Assembly: GCA_946413655.1 (NCBI GenBank)
Contig: CAMKLO010000023.1
Location: forward strand, 1 to 43,739
Origin: an uncultured Fibrobacter sp.
Lineage (GTDB): Bacteria; Fibrobacterota; Fibrobacteria; Fibrobacterales; Fibrobacteraceae
DNA length: 43,739 bases
Reading direction: 5' to 3'
The notes beneath the pieces are model-generated. The model had not been told where the DNA came from. It did not search any database and saw only the letters and a list, made by a program, of their open reading frames with translations. How positions within the stretch are numbered: position 1 is the stretch's first letter; the number at the start of each line of letters is the position of its first letter. This document shows, piece after piece, positions 7,778-15,360 of the stretch. Both the position numbers and the translations under genes were made by a program.

Positions 7778-10162
7778 TTATTTCTTGAGAAACTTCTTTA
7801 ACGCGTCTTCGAGTTGCGCGATGATAATCGGCTTGGACAAGTGTCCATCCATCCCAGCCTCTAGCGACTTATGACGGTCCTCGTCAAAGGCGTTTGCAGA
7901 CAAAGCTATAATCGGGATATGCTTATCCGGGAACATTTTGCGGATCTTGCGCGTAGCCTCGAACCCGTCCATTACCGGCATCTGGATATCCATCAAAATG
8001 CAATCGTAATAATCAGGCCCCTTTTCTTTTAAACGTTCTATGGCAATGGAGCCATCTTCTGCCGATTCGACGACAACGCCCGCATTTTCAAGAGCATCTC
8101 TTGATATTTCGAGATTCAAATCGTTGTCTTCGACAACGAGAACTTTGAAACCTTCGAAAGAAATCGATTCTTTTTCGGAGTATCCAAAACGAACCTGTTC
8201 CACCGCTTCCGGATTTTCTTGCAAGCGCAAAGGAACGCGAATCGTAAACGTGGAACCGCGCCCCTCTTCACTATCGACTTCAATGGAACCATCCATCATG
8301 TCGATAATGCGCTTGGAAATAGCAAGGCCGAGGCCAGTTCCCTGCTGTTTGCTGACCGTAGAAGTTCTTTCGCGTGAAAATTCGTCAAAGAGATGTTTCT
8401 GGTATTCCTCGCTCATGCCAATGCCGGTATCTTTGACAACAAATTCATACATACCGAAACCTTCACGGTCCGATGGTACCTGAGAAACATCAACCGAAAC
8501 GAACCCGCCTGAAGGCGTGTATTTCACGGCGTTCGAAGCAATATTGATAAGCACCTGGTTCAACCGCAAGTAATCGACATAAACATAGTGGTCTTGGATA
8601 TCGTGACGTACAAATCGGAACCCCACGTTTTTCTTTTCAGCAAGCGACTTGAGCATTGGCACATAGTCGTCGCCATTTTCATCAATATTAATGGGGTTCA
8701 AGTCCAATTCCACCTTACCGCTTTCGATGCGAGACATGTCCAGCACGTCGTTGACCAAAGACAAAAGATGTTCGCTCGAAAGCTTAGATTTGTTCAGGCA
8801 ATCCAGTGCCTTGCCTTTGTCTTCAATATTCTTGATGGCCATGTCGGTAAAGCCAATCATAGCATTCAGCGGCGTGCGTATGTCATGCGACATGTTGAAG
8901 AGGAATGCGCTTTTTGCCTTGTTCGCCAGTTCCGCTTTTTCAAGGTTTGCCATTTCGCGTTTAGTCTCGGCATCGACACTGTGGAAACCGGCAATCACAT
9001 GATTTTTGAAATTTTCATCCTTGACAAATTTAATTTGATAGTAAACATCTTCGCCATTGATTTGCAACCTGAAGTTGACAAAGTACATGTGTTCCTTATC
9101 GACCATTTCAAGGACCTTGGCGGGTTCCGTTGCTGTGCAGAACGCTTCGCGGTCGGCAGGGTGCACAAGTGTATTGACAAGGATTTCCAAACGTTTCCCG
9201 AAGTTGTCAATTTTGGACCAGCCGGGAATGTACCTTTCGAACAAAGGGTCAAAGCGATAATGCGCCTCGGCAAGAGTCTCGTAATCGACATAGACAACAC
9301 AGCCAAAGTCATCGGACAGGCCGGAAATCACGGCCATGTCTCGGTTCGATACCACCTGGCGTTCGGCCTTCGCGGTTTCTTCTTCATTGACGTTTTCGAG
9401 AGTCACGACGATGTGGTTGTCGGAATCAGGAGTTTTAGCGGCTTTCAAACGGTAAAACACTGCTTGTCCGTCTATCAAAAAACGGAACGCCACCGACACG
9501 GCCCTATCGTGTTCCAAAGCGTTCAGCAAATTGTCTTTACAAATAAAATCCTTTACCGCATTCCAATCTTCCCGGACAACAACTTTTTCTAGCGCAAGTT
9601 CGAGCCCTTCAAAAAAATCCAAGCTCATTTTGGCATCGAGCGTCTTCATGACACCCTGGGCGCTAAATTCGATAAAGGAATTGTCATCGATATTGACATA
9701 GTAAATGTTGTCAAAGCCATCGCCCAGTGTATTCGCGATATCGGAATACTGTTCCAGTTCCTGCAAATGAATCTTGAAATCCATCTGCTCGGTCACGTCA
9801 ACGCCACAACCTTCAAGACGCACACCGCGCGTGTATTCGTTATTACGCCCCCCATGGCTCCTGATGAAAATAATGCCACGGGTCTGATGATTCCAGGCGT
9901 ATTCCAGTTCAGACATTTCACCACGAGTCATTTGCTCGATGGATTCGGCAAACGCTTCGTAATACGAAAGGTCAATGTTATTGCACCATAAATTGTAGAG
10001 GTCTTCGGGGAGAGTTTCTTCGGGCAAGCCTAAAATCTGGAGAAAGGCTTTGTCGGCATACATTCTAGGAGGTTTGCCACTATCTAGCTCGATTGTCCAT
10101 AGACCAACACCTGCACTCGAAAGAAGTGCATGCGTCAAGTCCGAAGTCTCGAGGCAATCCAT
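7778..10162 (-). CDS. Hybrid sensor histidine kinase (PAS-like repeats, HisKA, HATPase, receiver)
   Basis: A 794-residue soluble hybrid kinase with no membrane segment. The N-terminal part holds a PAS domain (about 10-130, ending GVDVTEQ) and two further PAS-like units (about 140-260 and 275-395) that resemble each other. HisKA follows with His426 in NMSHDIRTPLNAM. The HATPase has the N box NQVLINIASNAVKYT, the G1 box KDTGIGMS and the G2 box GTGLGLAISKRI. The receiver (about 670-790) carries Asp725 in CILMDIQMPVMDG. It probably senses a cytoplasmic signal and passes phosphate by its receiver to an HPt protein such as the one at 7281. The start is supported by AGGAG. It faces the HPt gene tail to tail. 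Confidence 0.93.
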   Translation of the reverse strand: MDCLETSDLTHALLSSAGVGLWTIELDSGKPPRMYADKAFLQILGLPEETLPEDLYNLWCNNIDLSYYEAFAESIEQMTRGEMSELEYAWNHQTRGIIFIRSHGGRNNEYTRGVRLEGCGVDVTEQMDFKIHLQELEQYSDIANTLGDGFDNIYYVNIDDNSFIEFSAQGVMKTLDAKMSLDFFEGLELALEKVVVREDWNAVKDFICKDNLLNALEHDRAVSVAFRFLIDGQAVFYRLKAAKTPDSDNHIVVTLENVNEEETAKAERQVVSNRDMAVISGLSDDFGCVVYVDYETLAEAHYRFDPLFERYIPGWSKIDNFGKRLEILVNTLVHPADREAFCTATEPAKVLEMVDKEHMYFVNFRLQINGEDVYYQIKFVKDENFKNHVIAGFHSVDAETKREMANLEKAELANKAKSAFLFNMSHDIRTPLNAMIGFTDMAIKNIEDKGKALDCLNKSKLSSEHLLSLVNDVLDMSRIESGKVELDLNPINIDENGDDYVPMLKSLAEKKNVGFRFVRHDIQDHYVYVDYLRLNQVLINIASNAVKYTPSGGFVSVDVSQVPSDREGFGMYEFVVKDTGIGMSEEYQKHLFDEFSRERTSTVSKQQGTGLGLAISKRIIDMMDGSIEVDSEEGRGSTFTIRVPLRLQENPEAVEQVRFGYSEKESISFEGFKVLVVEDNDLNLEISRDALENAGVVVESAEDGSIAIERLKEKGPDYYDCILMDIQMPVMDGFEATRKIRKMFPDKHIPIIALSANAFDEDRHKSLEAGMDGHLSKPIIIAQLEDALKKFLKK

Positions 10163-10301
10163 GGTATTTTCTCCTACTAATTTCCACTGAACAACCCGTT
10201 ACGGTCGTCCCTTGATATAAAATACACTTATTTTTTTCAAAACAAAGCCGAGCATCGGCAAAAAAAGCTATTTAGAACGCTTTTACTTAGTTACTAGTTA
10301 G

Positions 10302-10340
10302 TATTACTAGTGGATGCAATAAGAACGTCTCTAGTTAGCA
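10302..10340. repeat. Direct repeat, copy 2, 5' of the histidine kinase
   Basis: TGGATGCAATAAGAACGTCT plus CTAGTTAGCAGT corresponds to copy 1 at 7702-7740. Degenerate TTAGTTACTAG heptamers precede it at about 10287-10300. Confidence 0.65.
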
Positions 10341-10341
10341 G

Positions 10342-10370
10342 TGGATCCTTCACGTTTGTTCAGGATGACG
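10342..10370. repeat. GGATCC...CAGGATGACG dispersed element
   Basis: GGATCCTTCAC, then a variable core, then TTCAGGATGACG. Relatives lie at 27050-27083, 40523-40556 and, inverted, 38068-38103. This copy runs into the 3' end of the acyltransferase gene and supplies its last codons and stop. Confidence 0.65.
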
Positions 10371-11528
10371 CTCTTCACGGCTCACCGCTAACGGCCTACT
10401 TTTCTTACGCCAGATTTTGAATTCCATGTAAAGCGTGCTCACGGTATAGATGAAAATGAGCAGGAGAATGGTATTTTTCGGGCAGTTCAAGTTGCAAATG
10501 CCCCACGCAAACGTGATGATGGGCAGATGAATCAAGTAAGGGTAGAAAGAGGCGCGACCGACACGTCGCACAAGCGGGATGCAGAAGAATCTCGCCAAAA
10601 AGCCCTTGCCCGAAAGGAGACTCAGCACAAACATGCCGTAAATGAAAATCGGGAGGCTATGGTGCATAAAGTAATTGTATCCGGCATTCATGCCCGGACG
10701 CATAAGGAAAAGGCTCCCATACAAAGCAAGGAGCAAAAGCGCCTGCGCAATACCGCTCACGTAGTTTTTCTTGAGCCAGCCGAAAGCGCCCTCGCTGTAA
10801 AGGCGGTAAAGCACCATGCCGAACAAATATTCAAAAACGCGCACCGGCGCAAACATGTGAAAAAAGCGGTACTTCGCATCAAACCCGTTAAACCACAGAT
10901 TACCGGTATTGCCAAACACAACAGCCCAAAGAAGTCCCGGAACGAACACGGCACCGAAAAGCACCCAGAGCATCCGGCGGTTCTGCTTAAAAAGCCAGCG
11001 ACTGAACCACGGCGTAATGGCGTAGCAAAGGAAAAAGCTCGTCAACGACCACGAAGGTTCATTCAGTTTCATGCCCAAATCCGGGGCGATGGACCACGTG
11101 AGCGTGAGATGCATGAACAGGCTCCGCCACGGATGGAACATTTTCGATAACCCGGTCGATGCACAATCTCCTATTTCGGAAAGTGCAGGCAAATGTGAAT
11201 AACCGCTATACCTGAACACGACAAACACGAACATCAGGAGCGTCATGAAGAAATGCAGCCGGTAGAGTTTTGCAATGCGGCTGAACATAAAGGGAATTAC
11301 CGGAATTCGGCGTTCCGGGTCGCTGAACTTGCTTGCGAAGAGGAACCCTGCCAGCACGTAAAAAATGCCAGCAGCAAAAGCGGGGGCCGTTATAATGGGC
11401 ATCAACCACTTGCAGTCGGACAAGTAGGTAATGGCGCTAGAACTGCCCAGGTGGAGCATCACGATATTGAGGCTCGCCAACAGGCGCAGGCCGTCTATAG
11501 CTGGGAAGTAATTCGCTGGTTTCGGCAT
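10350..11528 (-). CDS. Acyltransferase-3 family membrane protein (OafA/YrhL-like)
   Basis: A 392-residue integral membrane acyltransferase that would transfer acyl groups, often acetyl, to surface polysaccharides. The N-terminus FPAIDGLRLLASLNIVMLH has the family pattern D-G-x-R-x-x-A-x-x-x-V with the conserved His. The loop FMFSRIAKLYRLHFFMT matches the R-x-x-R-L-x-x motif, with Tyr and His variants. About ten hydrophobic helices are visible. I start at the ATG at 11528; the frame extends to a TTG at 11636, but the extra residues do not resemble the family. The last residues (EERHPEQT) are encoded by a dispersed intergenic repeat, suggesting the stop was re-set by repeat insertion. It has no clear link to the neighbouring signalling genes. 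Confidence 0.85.
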   Translation of the reverse strand: MPKPANYFPAIDGLRLLASLNIVMLHLGSSSAITYLSDCKWLMPIITAPAFAAGIFYVLAGFLFASKFSDPERRIPVIPFMFSRIAKLYRLHFFMTLLMFVFVVFRYSGYSHLPALSEIGDCASTGLSKMFHPWRSLFMHLTLTWSIAPDLGMKLNEPSWSLTSFFLCYAITPWFSRWLFKQNRRMLWVLFGAVFVPGLLWAVVFGNTGNLWFNGFDAKYRFFHMFAPVRVFEYLFGMVLYRLYSEGAFGWLKKNYVSGIAQALLLLALYGSLFLMRPGMNAGYNYFMHHSLPIFIYGMFVLSLLSGKGFLARFFCIPLVRRVGRASFYPYLIHLPIITFAWGICNLNCPKNTILLLIFIYTVSTLYMEFKIWRKKSRPLAVSREERHPEQT

Positions 11529-11645
11529 TTCGAAGTGGAAATTTAGAAAAAACGCAGATGACACAACCCCATTCCCGAGCTTTTTTCTTAAATTAAAAAT
11601 ATACCGCCACAAGGTATTAAGAAACGAGAAAATCAAAATTTGGCC

Positions 11646-13169
11646 ATGAACAGCAAGCGGGCAAATATTTTAATTGTCGATGACGATGCCATGAACAGGA
11701 CCGTACTTTCGGATCTGCTATGCGACGAATATGACATTATCGAAGCCAAAAATGGTGACGAGGCCATCCAGATTCTCGAAAAAGACGCAAAAGACATCAC
11801 ACTTGTTTTACTCGACATAATCATGCCCGGACGCGATGGACTGGAAGTCCTTGAGATCATGAACGAAAAAGGATGGATCAAAGGAACTCCGGTCGTCATG
11901 ATTTCTGCCGAAACGTCCTGTGCTCAGGTAGAAAAAGCATTTGCCCTGGGGGTCACGGATTTCATCTACCGCCCGTTCGACCAGATGGTCGTTCAAACCC
12001 GGGTCCGCAACACAATCCGCCTTTACATCAAGCAAATGCAACTGTCCGAGTTGGTTACAAACAAAATATACGAAAGGACCAGAAACAGCGACATGTTGAT
12101 TTCCATTTTAAGCCAAATTGTGGAATTCCGCAACGGCGAAAGCGGACAACATGTCAAGCACATTTCAACGCTTACCGACATTCTGCTCCGGGCTTTGCTC
12201 AAACGAACCCATAAATACAACATCACCGAAGAAGACATCAACACCATAGCGACCGCGTCGGCAATGCACGATATCGGAAAAATTACGATTCCCGGCGAAA
12301 TTCTGAACAAGTCAGGGCAATTGACTCAGGAAGAAGTGCAAATCATGAAGCAACATTCCATGAACGGCGCCAGAATGCTCGAAGGCATGCAGGTTTTCAA
12401 GAACGAATCGCTGATGAAATTCACCTATGAAATTTGCAGATGGCATCACGAACGTTGGAATGGCAAAGGCTATCCCGACGGACTTGAAGGGGACAACATC
12501 CCTATCGCCGCCCAAGTCGTTTCCCTTGCCGATGTCTATGACGCGCTGACAAGCGAACGCTGCTACAAGAAGGCGTTCTCTCATGAAAAAGCACTCGACA
12601 TGATCCGCAACAACGAATGCGGAGTCTTCAACCCCCTACTTTTGGACAGCCTCAACGATGTCGCTGACAGTTTGCCCTCCGAAATGAACGAAAAGAATAT
12701 AGGCCGATTGAGCGACGCCAACTTTGCAAAAATCGCAAGGTCTTTCTTTGAAAACGAAAGCGAGAAACAAGACAACATTGTTCTCCAGCAGTTCAACAAC
12801 GAGCACAAAAAAAGTCTGTTTTTCGAGTCATTCCAAAAAGACTTCGCTTTCGAATACACTTACGATCCGTCTGTACTAAAGATATCATCCAACGGAGCAA
12901 AAATTCTCGGTACCCCGCAGGATATTGTGGAACCGGAAAAAAGGCGCGTATTTTGGGATACTTTTGGACGAAGCAACTGGAGCGCTTTTTCGAAGTTGCT
13001 TTTCGACTCACAACATAACAACGACACATTCAGTTTCTGTTGCGAAATTACAGTCAAAGGCCAAAAGAGACCTTGCAAGATAAAGGCCTTGCAGGTATGG
13101 AACAGGCTCCATTCCAAAAAGCCGTTGCTCATGTCCCTTTATGGCTGCGTAGAATTCCTGAACAAATAA
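11646..13169 (+). CDS. Response regulator with HD-GYP phosphodiesterase and PAS-like domain (second copy)
   Basis: A 507-residue paralogue of the protein at 5750, matching it along its whole length. The phospho-acceptor is Asp57 (LVLLDIIMP), the metal-site pair is His208-Asp209 in HDIGK, and the HHERWNGKGYPDG motif places GYP at 275-277. The C-terminal PAS-like part (FEYTYDPSVLKIS) is also kept and ends in a similar LQVWN segment. Identical residue numbers for all key motifs point to a gene duplication. It should hydrolyse c-di-GMP when phosphorylated or released. The ATG at 11646 is preferred to the TTG at 11640; the ribosome site is weak. The acyltransferase gene diverges from it upstream, and the end of the first GH10 gene lies convergent downstream. 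Confidence 0.92.
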   Translation: MNSKRANILIVDDDAMNRTVLSDLLCDEYDIIEAKNGDEAIQILEKDAKDITLVLLDIIMPGRDGLEVLEIMNEKGWIKGTPVVMISAETSCAQVEKAFALGVTDFIYRPFDQMVVQTRVRNTIRLYIKQMQLSELVTNKIYERTRNSDMLISILSQIVEFRNGESGQHVKHISTLTDILLRALLKRTHKYNITEEDINTIATASAMHDIGKITIPGEILNKSGQLTQEEVQIMKQHSMNGARMLEGMQVFKNESLMKFTYEICRWHHERWNGKGYPDGLEGDNIPIAAQVVSLADVYDALTSERCYKKAFSHEKALDMIRNNECGVFNPLLLDSLNDVADSLPSEMNEKNIGRLSDANFAKIARSFFENESEKQDNIVLQQFNNEHKKSLFFESFQKDFAFEYTYDPSVLKISSNGAKILGTPQDIVEPEKRRVFWDTFGRSNWSAFSKLLFDSQHNNDTFSFCCEITVKGQKRPCKIKALQVWNRLHSKKPLLMSLYGCVEFLNK

Positions 13170-13184
13170 AACCATTTATTGAAC

Positions 13185-13216
13185 AAAAAACCTTCGAGCG
13201 TTACCTCGAAGGCTTT
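13185..13216 (-). terminator. Terminator for GH10 copy 1 (possibly bidirectional)
   Basis: CCTTCGAG/CTCGAAGG stem with a CGTTAC loop (13191-13212). On the - strand it is followed by TTTTTT. The + strand tail is TTTT only, so it may also serve the HD-GYP gene. The same stem follows every GH10 gene here. Confidence 0.85.
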
Positions 13217-13262
13217 TGGGTTTATAAATTCCCTTTTGAGAATTATGGATTAGGAAATCCTT

Positions 13263-15125
13263 TTAGCGAGAAACACGAACAGACTTCACTGCGCCATTTT
13301 TCACGGAACGGAGCAGATAGACGCCCTGAGTCTTGATGTCGCTCGTGGTCTTGAGCGTGTTCACAGCTTCGTCCATTGTGTAAGCTCTCATGCGACCGAG
13401 ACGCACGCCGTTCACGTCAAAGACATCGTAGGCGCCAAGCACCGGAGTTTCCATGTGGATTTTCGTCTGGATGGCTTGACCCGGGTTATCGCCACCTTGG
13501 CCCGGATTGTCACCACCTTGACCGGGATTATCGTTACCCTTATTCTCCGGATCAGCAGCATCCTTGCCTTCAACAAAGTTGAAGTAGTCGATATCAAACC
13601 CAGCACCGGTCACATCCATGCGGAGAACATGTTTGCCTTCAGGAAGGGTAATGTTCGCCTTTACATTGCTGAAGTTGTCAAGACTTGTTCCGGAAAGAGC
13701 AACCTTTTCAACAGCAACCTTGCCATCGACGGAAAGCGAGAAGCTGGAAGTTGAATTATCCGTTGCGACAGAAGCAAATACGGTATAGTCGCCAGCCTTC
13801 TTCACATCGATAGTCCATTCATACCAGTTACCTTTTTCATTGTGGCCCAAGACAACACCGGTAGCCTTCTTATACAAGTCAGCTTTCGTGTCTTTGCGGT
13901 AATCGGAGTCACCGTGCTTTTTGTCATCATCGTTGTAAGAATCATTGCTTGTACCGTCCTCATTCTTGCCCTGGCCCGGCTTATCGAAGTCTTCAACTTC
14001 GACCTTGCCCGGAATGGCAATCGGAGAACCCTTGAACGGTTCTTGCGGAACTGGTTCCACCGAGGAGACTTCACCCGTAGCAAGGCCGGTCGTGTTGACA
14101 CCCTTGTTAGACTTCAGGTATTCCTTCAGCCATGTCATGGCCGGACGGTCCTTGTTGTCCTTGATAATACCGGATGTACCGTCATTCCATGTAGCGCCGT
14201 AGATATAGCCCCAAATGGTGATACCGGCAATATGTTCATTCTCCATAAAGTAGGAAATCTGTTCCTGATAGCACTGTTTCTGGACGTTGTCGTTGTTTGT
14301 GAAGATATCGTATTCGCTAATGAACAACGGAATCTGGGTCTTGTTCCAAATTTCTTCAATGGTGCTCTTCAGAGTGTTGATGCTCAAGCAGGAGCCGCCA
14401 CCACCGGTACCGCCAGTGCCACCGCCCTGGCTCATCATGTCGTGGGCCTGCAAGCCGTAGGCATCCACCGGAGCATTAGCTTTCTTCAGTTTCTGAATAA
14501 GGTCGATACCTTCGTTTTTCTGCCACTGGACGGTATTGTAGTCGTTATAAATCAAGATTGCCTTCGGCCAACGTTCGCGGGCCATCTTGAATGCCGTTTG
14601 CACGAATTCATAGTTGCCGTTATCGCCACCAAGAGCGGCAACAATGTTGTTGCCCCCCTGCGAACCGTAAGCGGAATGGTACTTGCCACCCGACTTGATG
14701 GCTTCGTTCACCACGTCGATCATTTCGAGTTCGGGGTAATGTTGCTTGACAGCATCCATCCAGGCGGTAATTGCCTTCTTGGTTTCATCGGCACTAAGAC
14801 CGTTCAGCCAGTTCGGGTACTGGGAGCCCCACACCAAAGCATGGAACTTGAAGTGGCCACCGTTTTTCTTAGCCCAATTAAAGGCAGCATCGCAACCGCT
14901 CCAGTTGTAACGGCCACGAGAGCCTTCAATGGACGCCCACTTACATTCGTTTTCGGCGGTAATTTGGTTCCACAGTTGCGTAAAGTCGCTACGCACCTGG
15001 CCGCGAGTCGTAATGTTACCGACGAACTTTGCTGCGCCATCAGCCAAGCCGGGACCAGCAAAAGCATTAACGGCACCGCCCAAAAGTGTAGCGGCGACCA
15101 AACTTTTAATAAGTTTTGAGCTCAT
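13263..15125 (-). CDS. Secreted GH10 xylanase with CBM6 (tandem copy 1)
   Basis: A 620-residue endo-beta-1,4-xylanase. A signal peptide ends at about residue 24 (NAFAGPG). The GH10 barrel covers about 28-345, with acid/base Glu141 in DVVNEAI and nucleophile Glu271 in FISEYDI. After LQAHDMM the barrel carries an unusual Gly-rich loop (SQGGGTGGTGGGGSC). CBM6 follows (about 375-520; IPGKVEVEDFD to FDIDYFNF), then a linker with three NPGQ units, then the basic tail of 70 residues (YDVFDVNGVRLGRM ... GVYLLRSVKN ... VRVSR). The start at 15125 has GAGGA 9 bp upstream; an in-frame TTG lies at 15134. The gene appears monocistronic, with its own promoter and terminator. Confidence 0.95.
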   Translation of the reverse strand: MSSKLIKSLVAATLLGGAVNAFAGPGLADGAAKFVGNITTRGQVRSDFTQLWNQITAENECKWASIEGSRGRYNWSGCDAAFNWAKKNGGHFKFHALVWGSQYPNWLNGLSADETKKAITAWMDAVKQHYPELEMIDVVNEAIKSGGKYHSAYGSQGGNNIVAALGGDNGNYEFVQTAFKMARERWPKAILIYNDYNTVQWQKNEGIDLIQKLKKANAPVDAYGLQAHDMMSQGGGTGGTGGGGSCLSINTLKSTIEEIWNKTQIPLFISEYDIFTNNDNVQKQCYQEQISYFMENEHIAGITIWGYIYGATWNDGTSGIIKDNKDRPAMTWLKEYLKSNKGVNTTGLATGEVSSVEPVPQEPFKGSPIAIPGKVEVEDFDKPGQGKNEDGTSNDSYNDDDKKHGDSDYRKDTKADLYKKATGVVLGHNEKGNWYEWTIDVKKAGDYTVFASVATDNSTSSFSLSVDGKVAVEKVALSGTSLDNFSNVKANITLPEGKHVLRMDVTGAGFDIDYFNFVEGKDAADPENKGNDNPGQGGDNPGQGGDNPGQAIQTKIHMETPVLGAYDVFDVNGVRLGRMRAYTMDEAVNTLKTTSDIKTQGVYLLRSVKNGAVKSVRVSR

Positions 15126-15163
15126 AATCCACAATCCTCATAGGTTAAATACCCATACAACCT

Positions 15164-15246
15164 CTATAAACATATTATTGTTTTGAGAAATCGCCCCAAA
15201 AACGCAAAAATTTATCGTTGACAAAATGTAATGGAATTTTGTCAAC
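15164..15246 (-). promoter_or_regulatory. GH10 copy 1 promoter: 30-bp palindrome plus AT box
   Basis: A perfect inverted repeat with 11-bp arms GTTGACAAAAT/ATTTTGTCAAC and an 8-bp centre (15217-15246) lies 92 bp before the start. An AT box AATAATATGTTTATAG is at 15164-15179. This site is longer than, and spaced differently from, the TKGAY-N5-RTCMA sites of the other genes. Confidence 0.65.
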
Positions 15247-15273
15247 ACCTCGAAAAACTCTGTTTACGGGCAT

Positions 15274-15305
15274 AAAAAGAACCTTCGAGGAGGGTACCTC
15301 GAAGG
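15274..15305 (-). terminator. Terminator for GH10 copy 2
   Basis: A 9-bp stem CCTTCGAGG/CCTCGAAGG (15282-15290 with 15297-15305). The - strand tail is TTCTTTTTATG. Confidence 0.85.
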
Positions 15306-15360
15306 CCTTTGGGTATTTAAGGCTCCCCTTGAGGTGGGGAGTTATGGATTAGGAACTTTT

